DNA from: Chryseobacterium shigense
GTDB taxonomy: Bacteria; Bacteroidota; Bacteroidia; Flavobacteriales; Weeksellaceae
Direction: 5' to 3'
Assembly (NCBI RefSeq): GCF_014207845.1
Contig: NZ_JACHLC010000001.1
Span: 434,001-498,000 of the forward strand
DNA: 64,000 nt
Positions 45,399-54,045 of the stretch are shown here, piece after piece. The first letter of the stretch is position 1; each line of letters starts with the position of its first letter. The notes beneath the pieces were generated by a model. That model saw only the letters and a list, made by a program, of their open reading frames with translations, had not been told where the DNA came from and did not search any database. Made by a program: the position numbers and the translations under genes.

Positions 45399-45848
45399 AT
45401 GAAAAGTAATATTTTAAAGATATTGGCTTTTTCCGGTTTAATAGTTTCCTGTACGCCTGCCCATACACTGTTTGTAAAGAACGGCACAAAAGAGAGAATA
45501 GAGTTCTTCGTTGAGCTTAAAGACAAAAATACAGCCGAAGATCTGCTGATCTGTAAAGAACTTGTACCGGATGAAAAGCTGGACCATAAACCTTTCATGG
45601 AATATGACAAGGAAGGGAAATGCTACCGTCAAAAGATCACATCGGTGAGCAAAACAAGCTATAAATTTAATTTACCGGAAAATTATACAGTGAATATCAC
45701 TCCAAATAATTCAGTATATCCTTTCCGGAATATATATTATTTCATGGGTGATAAAAAATGTTTTGTCAACGTAGAAAACGGCCCTGATTGTAAGCAGAAA
45801 GTCAATAAGTTACCAAGTCTGGTAAGTATCACGGAAATATTAGAATAA
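45399..45848 (+). CDS. Small predicted lipoprotein of unknown function
   Basis: 149 residues. A lipoprotein signal with cysteine at position 18 (FSGLIVSCTPAHT) precedes a soluble domain without recognised family (LFVKNGTKERIEFFVELKD, YKFNLPENYTVNITPNNSVYPFR). Starts 4 bp after uppP, and its stop overlaps the truB start by one base, so translation is coupled. Four further cysteines may form disulfides. Confidence 0.8.
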   Translation: MKSNILKILAFSGLIVSCTPAHTLFVKNGTKERIEFFVELKDKNTAEDLLICKELVPDEKLDHKPFMEYDKEGKCYRQKITSVSKTSYKFNLPENYTVNITPNNSVYPFRNIYYFMGDKKCFVNVENGPDCKQKVNKLPSLVSITEILE

Positions 45849-46546
45849 TGACAGCCGAAGAACTGCAATCAGGATATGTATTTTTATTGGACAAACCTCT
45901 GGACTGGACCTCTTTCCAGGCTGTCAATAAAATGAAATATAAACTCAAAAGAGAGTTTAATCTTCCCAAGAAATTTAAAATAGGCCATGCCGGAACTTTA
46001 GACCCGAGAGCAACAGGTCTGCTGATTGTCTGCTGCGGAAAATTCACAAAGAAAATTCCCGAAATCCAGGATGCTCCCAAAGAATATTGGACAGAAATTA
46101 AAATAGGGATTCAGACAGAATCCTATGATACCGAAAAGCCGGAAATCCTTCATCAGGATATTACTCACGTTACCGAAGAGCAGATCAGGGAAACCCTTGA
46201 AAAATTCGTTGGCGAAATAGAACAGAAACCTCCGGTATATTCAGCAATAAAAATAGACGGACAGAGAGCTTATAACCTGGCGAGAGCAGGAGAGGAGGTA
46301 GAAATGAAGTCGAGAAAAACGACTGTTTTCTATATCAAAGATATTAAAATTGCTCTTCCTTTAGTCAGCTTTACAGTAGGATGCTCAAAAGGAACATATA
46401 TCAGAAGCCTGGCTCACGATATCGGGCAGGAACTGGCAGTAGGAGCGTATCTTACACAGCTTAGGCGTACAAAAATCGGGGAATATACAATAGAAAATGC
46501 AACGTCTGACTTTTTAGAGAACGAATACAGATTTGAAGGTCTATGA
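45848..46546 (+). CDS. truB: tRNA pseudouridine(55) synthase
   Basis: Forms pseudouridine 55 in the T-loop of tRNAs. Conserved LLDKPLDWTSFQAVNK, the catalytic Asp in GHAGTLDPRATGLL, and SKGTYIRSLAHDIG near the C-terminus. 232 residues, lacking the extra C-terminal PUA extension of E. coli TruB. Overlaps the preceding lipoprotein gene by 1 bp and the following gene by 4 bp (ATGA). Confidence 0.95.
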   Translation: MTAEELQSGYVFLLDKPLDWTSFQAVNKMKYKLKREFNLPKKFKIGHAGTLDPRATGLLIVCCGKFTKKIPEIQDAPKEYWTEIKIGIQTESYDTEKPEILHQDITHVTEEQIRETLEKFVGEIEQKPPVYSAIKIDGQRAYNLARAGEEVEMKSRKTTVFYIKDIKIALPLVSFTVGCSKGTYIRSLAHDIGQELAVGAYLTQLRRTKIGEYTIENATSDFLENEYRFEGL

Positions 46547-47121
46547 TAAAAAATTACCTCTTACTTTTAGGTTGTTTATTTTCAGTAATGTGTTTTTCAC
46601 AGGAAACTGAAAATAAAAAAATTAAAATGGATTTTTACTTCAATCCGGCACTTAATGTAGGGTTTAATCTTCAGAACAGAGATAATCAGCTTACCGATTC
46701 ACAATATATTGAACCCAAAAGAACCGGTAAAATCACCTATGGAATGACCGCAGTAGGAGGTTACAATTTTCTTCCTAACTTTGCACTCGGAACAGGATTT
46801 AAATACAGTTTTATAGAAGATAACTACCATCTGGTATACTGGATGATCCAGCCGAAGATTATATTCAGCCCGGGAGACCGTCCTTTTTATATTGATCTGA
46901 ATTATGGAAAACAGCTTAATCATTCCGCCATTTCAGATTCTGAATTTTGGGGAGTCAGGCTTGGAATGATGGTTTCCTATTCCAAAAGACTCAGCCAGGA
47001 AGGAGGAATTATTTTCGAAGGATATCAGCTGAATGGAAAATCTAACGGCTTTTTTATCGGATTAAGTTATGGAATTACTGTTTTCAGTAATAAAAATTAT
47101 ACAGGTTACGGAGAAGACTAA
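46543..47121 (+). CDS. Predicted outer-membrane beta-barrel protein
   Basis: 192 residues. A signal peptide (ending MCFSQ) is followed by alternating polar/aromatic strands ([58 protein letters not shown]) of an eight-stranded porin-like barrel. Nothing points to a substrate. It is locked between truB (ATGA overlap) and rluF (1-bp overlap), so its translation is tied to two RNA-modifying enzymes for no obvious reason. Confidence 0.8.
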   Translation: MIKNYLLLLGCLFSVMCFSQETENKKIKMDFYFNPALNVGFNLQNRDNQLTDSQYIEPKRTGKITYGMTAVGGYNFLPNFALGTGFKYSFIEDNYHLVYWMIQPKIIFSPGDRPFYIDLNYGKQLNHSAISDSEFWGVRLGMMVSYSKRLSQEGGIIFEGYQLNGKSNGFFIGLSYGITVFSNKNYTGYGED

Positions 47122-47843
47122 TGGAAAAAACGCGTATCAATAAATATTTATCAGAAGTAGGCTACTGTTCAAGAAGAGCTGCAGATAAACTTTTAGAGGA
47201 AGGAAGGATAACAATCAATGGGAAAGTTCCTGAAATGGGTACAAAAGTTTCTGATGAAGACCTTGTGGAAGTAGACGGGAAGCCCATCCGCGAACCTCAG
47301 GATAAACCCGTGTATATTGCCTTTAATAAACCTGTAGGAATTGTATGTACTACAGATACAAAACGTGAGAAAAACAATATTGTAGATTATATCAGCCACC
47401 CAAAAAGGATTTTCCCGATAGGAAGGCTTGATAAACCCAGTGAAGGCCTCATTTTGCTGACGAGTGATGGCGATATCGTAAACAAGATCCTCAGGGCAAG
47501 AAACAACCACGAAAAAGAATACATTGTTCGTGTAGACAAACCTATTTCTCCCAAATTCCTTGAAAAGATGAGGAATGGAGTTCCGATTCTGGACACAGTC
47601 ACTAAAAAATGTGAAGTGGAAAAGATTGATGATATGACTTTCCGTATCGTTCTTACCCAGGGACTGAACAGGCAGATCCGCAGAATGTGCGAATTTCTCG
47701 GGTATGAAGTAAAAAAGCTGAAACGTATCCGCATCATGAACATCAAGCTGGATCTTCCGGTTGGAAAATGGCGCGATCTTACAGAAGAAGAATTCAATGC
47801 ACTTAATACGCTGCTTGCAGATTCCAGTAAAACCGTAGATTAA
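47121..47843 (+). CDS. rluF: 23S rRNA pseudouridine synthase, RluF-like
   Basis: An RsuA/RluB/RluF family enzyme. An N-terminal S4 RNA-binding domain ([20 protein letters not shown]), the catalytic Asp in [17 protein letters not shown], and [17 protein letters not shown] with [10 protein letters not shown], the last being closest to RluF (U2604). 240 residues. Last gene of the ftsX run; its final codons are repeated in a 166-bp tandem duplication just downstream. Confidence 0.92.
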   Translation: MEKTRINKYLSEVGYCSRRAADKLLEEGRITINGKVPEMGTKVSDEDLVEVDGKPIREPQDKPVYIAFNKPVGIVCTTDTKREKNNIVDYISHPKRIFPIGRLDKPSEGLILLTSDGDIVNKILRARNNHEKEYIVRVDKPISPKFLEKMRNGVPILDTVTKKCEVEKIDDMTFRIVLTQGLNRQIRRMCEFLGYEVKKLKRIRIMNIKLDLPVGKWRDLTEEEFNALNTLLADSSKTVD

Positions 47844-48154
47844 ATCGTTTCGGGTTTCGGGATACGTAGTTTAACCGGTTTTACCACTATCAACTGACTG
47901 ATAAACCTGAATCCTGTAACCCGAAACACGCAACTTATAATTATTTGATATAAAGTTTCATCCTCACTTCATATTCAGGTTTTAGACTCCAGTAAAACCG
48001 TAGATTAAATCGTTTCGGGTTTCGGGATACGTAGTTTAACCGGTTTTACCACTATCAGTTGACTAATAAACCTGAATCCTGTAACCCGAAACCCGCAACT
48101 TATAATTATTTGATATAAAGTTTCATCCTTGCTTCATATTCAGGTTTCAGTTTC
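47823..48154. repeat. 166-bp tandem duplication spanning the ends of two convergent genes
   Basis: Copy 1 is 47823-47988 and copy 2 is 47989-48154, with about seven substitutions. Each copy holds the last codons of rluF, a hairpin-forming CGGGTTTCGGG/CCCGAAAC spacer, and the last codons of the minus-strand helix-hairpin-helix gene. In copy 1 the latter are a remnant 14-codon end cut off from its gene. Confidence 0.92.
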
Positions 48155-49380
48155 AGCATTTTCCAGATTTTTGCATCCGTAAAATTGCTTGTACGGTAAA
48201 AGACGATCTTATCAGCAGAATATTTAAAATAAGGATGGTTTTTGAGCCATTCTTCGGGAGCATCGGTCAGCGTATATTTAGCAACATTCGATGTATCGAG
48301 CTGGCACGTGGAGATCAGTTTCTGAACCATTTCCTTATCAATATTGTACGTATCCATAATTTGCTGTTTATTGACAAATCCACCCAGTTTTCTGCGAAAT
48401 CCAATTATTGATCCTGCGCTTTTTTCATCCAGCCCGAATTCCAGAAGCTGCTTGAACGTGATGGTATTAAGATCCATCTTAGAAAAATCGGTTTCCTGTT
48501 TTTGAACTGTATTTGCAATTGCGCTGAGTTTAATATAAGGACTCAGCTCCTGGAATTTTTCCTGGGAAATAACAAAACATTTCTTGATATCTTCAAGTGA
48601 TTTGAAACTTCCTCTAAGATTTCTGTCCCGGTAATTGACAATGGTACTGGCTTGTTTTTCAGAAAATCCCAAAGCTTTCCAGCCATTCAAATCTAATGTA
48701 TTAGGATCAAATGGATGATATTGTATGCTGGATTTTATGGCATACTGGCCACCTGAGTTTCTGAAATTATCAGGCGTTTTTGCAGGAAGCAGTAAATAAG
48801 GTTCAAGTTTGCTGTAATTCTCTGAAGAAATAATAAAACATTCTCTGAATTTTTCCTTGCTCACAAAGCTTCCGCCCAGATAATTCCTATACTTTAAAAT
48901 AGCTTCCGCCTGTTTTTCACTGAAGCCCATCGCTATCCATTCTGAAGCAGAAAGTCCATCCGGATTGAATTTTTTGGAAACATTGATTTCTTTTTTCTCC
49001 GTATTTCCGAATTTTTCAAAACGTTTGCTTTTCCCATTTTCAGGGAGCAGGATAAAAGACTCCAGTTCATTAAATTTCTCAGCAGAAATGGCATAGCATT
49101 TTTTGAGCTGTTCTTTTGAAGAAAACTGACCTCCTACAATTTTTTTATAATTAAGAATAGTGGAGACCTGTTTTTCTGAAAATCCTAAATTCCTCCATTG
49201 TTTTGCATCCAGATCATTGGGATTAAAATCATCCAGGTTTAGAGGGACAGTACTTGCCGTAATAAATTTTAGTTTGGGAAAATCTTCTTTTTCCCTGCTG
49301 GTGTACTTTTGAAAAGCAAACAGCACAATCAGCAGCATTCCCATGAATGCCAGTTTCCGGTAATAGTTTTTTCTCATCAT
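48106..49380 (-). CDS. ComEA-like helix-hairpin-helix repeat protein
   Basis: 424 residues. An N-terminal membrane anchor (about 8-24) is followed by four HhH/ComEA-type units of about 65-75 residues, each with the pattern GFSEKQxxTILNYR..GG.F.S, and a shorter fifth unit (NHPYFKYSADKIVFYR). The units differ from DNA-binding ComEA in spacing. Membrane-tethered DNA binding is a possibility, as is protein binding. Similar proteins are common in flavobacteria without known function. Its last 14 codons are duplicated just beyond its stop. Confidence 0.85.
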   Translation of the reverse strand: MMRKNYYRKLAFMGMLLIVLFAFQKYTSREKEDFPKLKFITASTVPLNLDDFNPNDLDAKQWRNLGFSEKQVSTILNYKKIVGGQFSSKEQLKKCYAISAEKFNELESFILLPENGKSKRFEKFGNTEKKEINVSKKFNPDGLSASEWIAMGFSEKQAEAILKYRNYLGGSFVSKEKFRECFIISSENYSKLEPYLLLPAKTPDNFRNSGGQYAIKSSIQYHPFDPNTLDLNGWKALGFSEKQASTIVNYRDRNLRGSFKSLEDIKKCFVISQEKFQELSPYIKLSAIANTVQKQETDFSKMDLNTITFKQLLEFGLDEKSAGSIIGFRRKLGGFVNKQQIMDTYNIDKEMVQKLISTCQLDTSNVAKYTLTDAPEEWLKNHPYFKYSADKIVFYRTSNFTDAKIWKMLKLKPEYEARMKLYIK

Positions 49381-49659
49381 AAGGTAAACTTATTCATAAA
49401 AATAAGTACGAAGCAATGGTGAAATACAAAAAGTATTGTTTTGTACAATAAATTCACTCAAATGATTTTTAAATTACACTTGTGTACATATTGTATAGAA
49501 TTATTTGAAGAAATAGGGATAGGATTATTCTGTAAATGTCCTTAGAGTGATTTTTTAATATAGTACAATTATACTTATTGAGAGGAAAATCTTTATGTAA
49601 GTAAACAGAAATGAGTAGTATTATAAGATTGAAATGATTTTAATACAGAGCCTGTACGG

Positions 49660-49741
49660 GATTTTAACCACAGATTTCACGGATTTCCACAGATTTTTAT
49701 GTTATACTTGTTGAATTATGAACAGCAAATCCGTGGTTAAT
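49660..49741. repeat. Dispersed 'accacagatttcac' repeat with inverted ends
   Basis: Begins TTAACCACAGATTTCACGG and ends AAATCCGTGGTTAA; the outer 14 bp are inverted with one mismatch. A degenerate relative lies at 24983-25020. The rest of the 378-bp gap 49381-49758 is AT-rich with nothing else recognised. Confidence 0.65.
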
Positions 49742-49758
49742 AAAATAAAGATCTGAAA

Positions 49759-50103
49759 TTATTCAGAATCTCTGTCTGCCAAAGAAGCCTTCAACTTCTG
49801 AAGTTCGGCTTTTATAAATTCAAGACGGTCAATGATGGTAACGGTTTCAGAAATTTTGCTGTTGGTGGTTAAAGCAATCCTTGCTCCATCCAGTGTATAG
49901 CCCTTTTCTTTTACCAGATGGTAGATCATCTGTAGATTTTTGATATCTTCAGGGGTAAAATAGCGGTTGCCCTTCTTATTTTTTTTAGGTTTAATAATAG
50001 GAAATTCCTGCTCCCAATAACGTATCAGTGAAGTATTTACATCAAAAGCTTTTGCAACTTCTCCTATGGAATAATACAGTTTGTCAGCTAAGTTTATCTT
50101 CAT
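49759..50103 (-). CDS. MerR family transcriptional regulator
   Basis: 114 residues. A winged helix-turn-helix of MerR type at the N-terminus: YYSIGEVAKAFDVNTSLIRYWEQEF, then GNRYFTPEDIKNLQMIYHLVKEKG, followed by a short helical dimerisation tail. There is no cysteine effector site, so the signal is unknown. The start is ATG 50103; an in-frame ATG seven codons upstream lies inside the -7 promoter box and cannot be translated from that promoter. Confidence 0.93.
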   Translation of the reverse strand: MKINLADKLYYSIGEVAKAFDVNTSLIRYWEQEFPIIKPKKNKKGNRYFTPEDIKNLQMIYHLVKEKGYTLDGARIALTTNSKISETVTIIDRLEFIKAELQKLKASLADRDSE

Positions 50104-50121
50104 TTTACAAATCCTAAAAGC

Positions 50122-50154
50122 CAAAGATAAAAATTTTTTAAACTCGGATGCAAA
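50122..50154 (-). promoter_or_regulatory. Full promoter of the MerR regulator gene
   Basis: The minus strand reads TTTG (50151-50154), 21 bp, TATCTTTG (50122-50129), both boxes exact. The leader to ATG 50103 is under 20 nt. Confidence 0.75.
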
Positions 50155-50276
50155 TATGCAAGGGTAAATATCTTTTCTGAAGGGTTTATATGAAGAGAAA
50201 AATTTTCATTGATATTTTTTACTGCTTGTATTTTTTCTCTTTTTACAGTACTTTTATACAATAACCTCGATCTGTA

Positions 50277-51158
50277 ATGAACTTTATCTCCGTTCTTCAT
50301 ATGGAACTTTTCCAGTCCGGCAGGAATACGTCAGACTTTTATTTCAATACCATGAAAGAACATCTGGTTGTAGGCCATCAGCATATTGAGAAGCCGCACC
50401 GTCATGATTTTTATGCCGCTGTTCTTTTCACCAAAGGAAAAGGGATTCATGAGATTGATTTCCAGAGATATGATGTTTCAGAGGGAAGTCTTTTCTTTCT
50501 TTCCCCCGGACAGATTCACAGCTGGGAGCTTTCGGAAGATATTGACGGATATATTTTCTTTTGTTCACAGGAATTTTACGAGATGCACTATGTCAACCAG
50601 AAATTGAGGAACTTTCCGTTTTTCGGTTCCGTATCTTTTCCCAGAAAACTACAGCTCGATCCTGATGAGATGATAAAAAATACCGGCTTATTCCAGGATT
50701 TAGAGCGAGAATATCAGGCTCAGGATCTGATGAAAGAAGGATTTATTCTGTCCCTGATGTCCCAGATTTTCATAAATGCTACAAGGCTCTTTTCAAAAAA
50801 TGTTGATATGCATTCCTCTTCCGCGAGCCTTTCTTATTTTAAACATTACCAGGATTTTGAAGATCTGATGGAACAGCATTTTACTACTCAGAAATCCATT
50901 TCCTATTATGCATCGCTGTTAGGAATCACTCCAAAACATCTCAACAGAATTATACAAACCGTTGTTCAGAAAACAGCAACTGATATCATCACGGAAAGAG
51001 TAGTGCTGGAGGCCAAAAGAATGCTGATGTACCTTGATGAAAGCCTCATAGAAATTGCATTCAGGCTGGGCTATGAAGAGTATTCCTACTTTGTAAGGGT
51101 ATTTCGGAAAAGCTCCGGAATGACGCCTACTCAGTTTATGAGAAAATATAAAGCTTAA
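50277..51158 (+). CDS. AraC family transcriptional regulator
   Basis: 293 residues. An N-terminal cupin-like sensor (HRHDFYAAVLFTKG, GSLFFLSPGQIHSWEL) and a C-terminal double helix-turn-helix (ISYYASLLGITPKHLNR, LIEIAFRLGYEEYSYFVRVFRKSSGMTPTQFM). Ligand and targets unknown. Start at 50277 follows a CTTG-N20-TACTTTTA promoter-like pair ending at 50256; an in-frame ATG eight codons later is also possible. Neighbours give no clear target operon. Confidence 0.93.
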   Translation: MNFISVLHMELFQSGRNTSDFYFNTMKEHLVVGHQHIEKPHRHDFYAAVLFTKGKGIHEIDFQRYDVSEGSLFFLSPGQIHSWELSEDIDGYIFFCSQEFYEMHYVNQKLRNFPFFGSVSFPRKLQLDPDEMIKNTGLFQDLEREYQAQDLMKEGFILSLMSQIFINATRLFSKNVDMHSSSASLSYFKHYQDFEDLMEQHFTTQKSISYYASLLGITPKHLNRIIQTVVQKTATDIITERVVLEAKRMLMYLDESLIEIAFRLGYEEYSYFVRVFRKSSGMTPTQFMRKYKA

Positions 51159-51162
51159 AGTT

Positions 51163-51341
51163 GATGGATGGGAGAGGGAAGCTGGAAGAGGTGATTAAAA
51201 TTTAAGATAACAGATATATATCCCGTTTTCAATAGATGCATATCAATCCTGTATATTAAAATTTCTTACTTCAAATCTGACATCTGACATCTGATATCTG
51301 GCATCTAATATCTTGGTTCTTGGCTCTTAATTCTTGACCTT
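51163..51341. repeat. Degenerate short-period repeats between the AraC and CcoG genes
   Basis: 51163-51191 is made of GGGAGAGGGAAGCTGGAAG-like words. 51274-51313 repeats variants of TCTGACATC, and 51313-51341 variants of TTCTTGGCTC, with a period near 9-10 bp. No coding potential. Confidence 0.7.
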
Positions 51342-51342
51342 T

Positions 51343-52785
51343 CTACAACAACAGTTTAAACGGTCCCTCAAACGTCGTCTCAAACGAATCCAGCATTTCT
51401 CCTTTTTCATCAAAAACACCAATCACCATATTCTGCTTGGAAAACTTGATATCTTCTTCAGGAAAAGTGATATTGATGTTTCCTTTCATAATTTCATCAC
51501 CCTTCAGGACAATTTTTTCATCACCGAAATAGGTAATCTCTGCATGAGCAGGGCTTATTACTTTAATGGTAAGGATCTTTTTCTCGTTCGATTTGTTTAA
51601 AAGAGTATAAATAAAAGTATTGGTGATCTTACCGTCTTTAATGAAGAATGTGGAACCTGCCGGTTTGATGAATTTGGCTTCCATAGATCCGCGGTCATGC
51701 ATCAGAAATCCTAAAAACCCGATCAGCAGTGCCAAAAATATTGTAGTAGCCTTCATTCTTGATGTAAACCTGAAACTTTCCCGGTTTTCAATTTCAGCTT
51801 CCGTAGCATACCGGATCAGTCCTTTAGGTAAACCTACCTTATCCATAACTTCATCACAGGCATCTATGCAGGCTGTACAGTTTACACACTCCAGCTGCTG
51901 CCCGTTTCTGATATCAATGCCTGTAGGACAAACTACGACACACTGATGACAATCGATACAGTCTCCTTTGCCTGTAGCCTTTCTGTCTTCATTATTTCTC
52001 CATTTTGAACGGTTTTCCCCTCTTTTGAAATCATAGTAAACATTGATGGTCTGTTTGTCGATCAATACTCCCTGAAGCCTTCCGTACGGGCATACCAAAG
52101 TACAAACCTGCTCGCGGAGCCAGGCAAAAACAAAATAGAAGGTCATAGTGAAAAACAGCATCACAAGGAATTTTACGGAATTGGCTTCCGGTCCTTCGCT
52201 CATAATCCGGTATACTTCTTCATATCCTACAATGTACATGAACATGAAATGGGTGATGATTAATGATATAACTGCAAAAACGGACCATTTCAATATTCTT
52301 TTTCTTATTTTTTCAGCATTCCATTCCTGTCTGTCCAGTTTCATCTGCTTATTTCTGTCACCTTCTATCCAGTATTCTATTTTTCGGAATACCATTTCCA
52401 TGAAAAGGGTTTGCGGACACAGCCACCCACAGAATATACGCCCGAAAACTACCGTAAACAGCATAACGAAAATCACAGAAGTTACTGCTCCCAATGCCAG
52501 GATAAAGAAATCCTGCAGGTAAAAAGGTTGTCCGAGGATGAAAAAACGTCTGTCAATCACATTGATCAGAAGAAAAGGATTGCCGTTGATCTTTACAAAT
52601 GGAAGCCCGAAAAATACAGCCAGCATAAGATAGCTTGCATAATTCCTGTAGTTGGTATACTTTCCTTTTGGTTTTCGTGGGAAGACCCATTTACGCTTTC
52701 CCGTTTCATCCATGGTTCCCACTGAATTTCTGAACGTTTCATTTTCAATTCCTATAAATTTGTCGCTGCCTGATTCTGCACTCAT
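51343..52785 (-). CDS. ccoG: Cytochrome c oxidase accessory protein CcoG
   Basis: A membrane iron-sulfur protein (FixG/RdxA) needed for copper handling during assembly of cbb3-type oxidase. About five membrane helices, CGWLCP at 119-124, CTLVCP at 228-233, and two ferredoxin clusters with Cys at 276, 279, 282, 286 and 300, 303, 306, 310, followed by a C-terminal Ig-like periplasmic domain. 480 residues, complete. It usually sits with ccoNOP and ccoS; none of these is in the window, so it may be detached here. Confidence 0.95.
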   Translation of the reverse strand: MSAESGSDKFIGIENETFRNSVGTMDETGKRKWVFPRKPKGKYTNYRNYASYLMLAVFFGLPFVKINGNPFLLINVIDRRFFILGQPFYLQDFFILALGAVTSVIFVMLFTVVFGRIFCGWLCPQTLFMEMVFRKIEYWIEGDRNKQMKLDRQEWNAEKIRKRILKWSVFAVISLIITHFMFMYIVGYEEVYRIMSEGPEANSVKFLVMLFFTMTFYFVFAWLREQVCTLVCPYGRLQGVLIDKQTINVYYDFKRGENRSKWRNNEDRKATGKGDCIDCHQCVVVCPTGIDIRNGQQLECVNCTACIDACDEVMDKVGLPKGLIRYATEAEIENRESFRFTSRMKATTIFLALLIGFLGFLMHDRGSMEAKFIKPAGSTFFIKDGKITNTFIYTLLNKSNEKKILTIKVISPAHAEITYFGDEKIVLKGDEIMKGNINITFPEEDIKFSKQNMVIGVFDEKGEMLDSFETTFEGPFKLLL

Positions 52786-53002
52786 TGCGGTACTTTTACT
52801 GAGTTAAAAAAAGTATGAAGGTGATATTCTGTAGCAGGATCAATGAATTTTTCAATCAGTTTAAAAAAAGAAAATAGCGTTGATCTTACTGTAGCAAAGG
52901 TCCGGATAAAACTATTTTTTAACTAACACCATCTGCTTCAAAAATAGGACAAAGAGGACATTCATTGTTTTGAAGTATATTGTATCAAAATGAATAAATA
53001 AG

Positions 53003-53033
53003 TTTGAATCTTATCCCTGATATTGTAACTTGC
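53003..53033 (+). promoter_or_regulatory. Candidate promoter of the SMP-30-like lipoprotein gene
   Basis: TTTG (53003-53006), 19 bp, then TAACTTGC at 53026, one step from the consensus, about 22 bases before the ATG. Confidence 0.5.
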
Positions 53034-53054
53034 AGTCTTTAAAATAAATGAGGC

Positions 53055-53948
53055 ATGAAAAAGACAGGCAAAATAGGTGTAATTGGTTTGGTTTTCGCAT
53101 TGATAAACTGTCAATCAGTAAATTACAGCAAAATGTTTTATGGAGATGTACAGCCGGAAAAGGTTTCGGACCAGTTCAGTTTTACAGAAGGGCCGTCTTC
53201 CGATAAACAGGGAAATGTTTATTTTACGGATCAGCCTAATGACAAAATTTATTACTGGGACTGGAAAACGAATAAAATTATTGAGTTTTTAGGAAAAACA
53301 GGCCGTGCAAACGGAACTCATTTTGATAAGGACGGAAATCTCATTACCTGTTCTGATGATCAGGGAGAAATCTGGAAAATTTCAAAAGATAAAAAAGTGG
53401 AAGTAATCCTGAAAGGTTTTCAGGGAAAAAGGCTGAATGGGCCTAATGATGTATGGAATGATTCTTCCGGAGGAATGTATTTTACGGATCCTTTATATAA
53501 AAGAGATTACTGGGTAGATTTTAAACAGGAAATTCCTCATAAAAGCCTTTATTACAGAACTAAAGAAGGTCAAACTGTTAAACTGGACACCTTTGTACAG
53601 CCTAACGGGATTATTGGAAGCGAAATCTTTAAAAAACTTTATATTTCAGATATTGATGACGGAAAAACTTATGTGTATGATATTCTTGGAGAAGGGAAGT
53701 TGTCTGAAAAGAAACTCTTCTGCGAAATGGGCTCAGACGGTATGGCTCTGGACAAACATGGAAATCTTTATTTAACCGGAAAGGGAGTACATATTTTCAA
53801 CCGCCACGGAAAGAAACTTTATCATATTCCTATTGAAGAAGACTGGACTTCGAATGTCACTTTTGGAGGGGAGAACAATGATATTCTCTTCATCACAGCC
53901 TCAAAATCTGTTTATACTTTACCGACTAAAGTAAGAGGAGTGAAGTAA
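53055..53948 (+). CDS. SMP-30/gluconolactonase-like lipoprotein
   Basis: 297 residues. A lipoprotein signal with Cys19 (FALINCQSV) precedes a six-bladed beta-propeller of the SMP-30/LRE family: FTEGPSSDKQGNVYFTDQPN, RANGTHFDKDGNLITCSD, GPNDVWNDSSGGMYFTDP and SDGMALDKHGNLYLTG. Acidic and Asn residues of the central metal site are in these strands. Hydrolysis of a sugar lactone is the family activity; the true substrate is not known. Confidence 0.9.
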   Translation: MKKTGKIGVIGLVFALINCQSVNYSKMFYGDVQPEKVSDQFSFTEGPSSDKQGNVYFTDQPNDKIYYWDWKTNKIIEFLGKTGRANGTHFDKDGNLITCSDDQGEIWKISKDKKVEVILKGFQGKRLNGPNDVWNDSSGGMYFTDPLYKRDYWVDFKQEIPHKSLYYRTKEGQTVKLDTFVQPNGIIGSEIFKKLYISDIDDGKTYVYDILGEGKLSEKKLFCEMGSDGMALDKHGNLYLTGKGVHIFNRHGKKLYHIPIEEDWTSNVTFGGENNDILFITASKSVYTLPTKVRGVK

Positions 53949-53972
53949 TCCTATTTTTTGTATATAAAGATT

Positions 53973-54008
53973 TAAAAAAGAAGAGAAGCCCGATTTGAAC
54001 TTCTCTTC
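53973..54008 (-). terminator. Rho-independent terminator of the DEAD-box helicase gene
   Basis: GAAGAGAAG and CTTCTCTTC form a perfect 9-bp stem; on the minus strand it is followed by six T. Confidence 0.8.
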
Positions 54009-54045
54009 ATATTCCTAAAAGCTTGAAATAGCTTAATGGTTCATA

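Noticed and set aside
50104..50124. Longer start of the MerR regulator
   Set aside because: The upstream ATG lies in the -7 promoter box, so it would not be in the mRNA.
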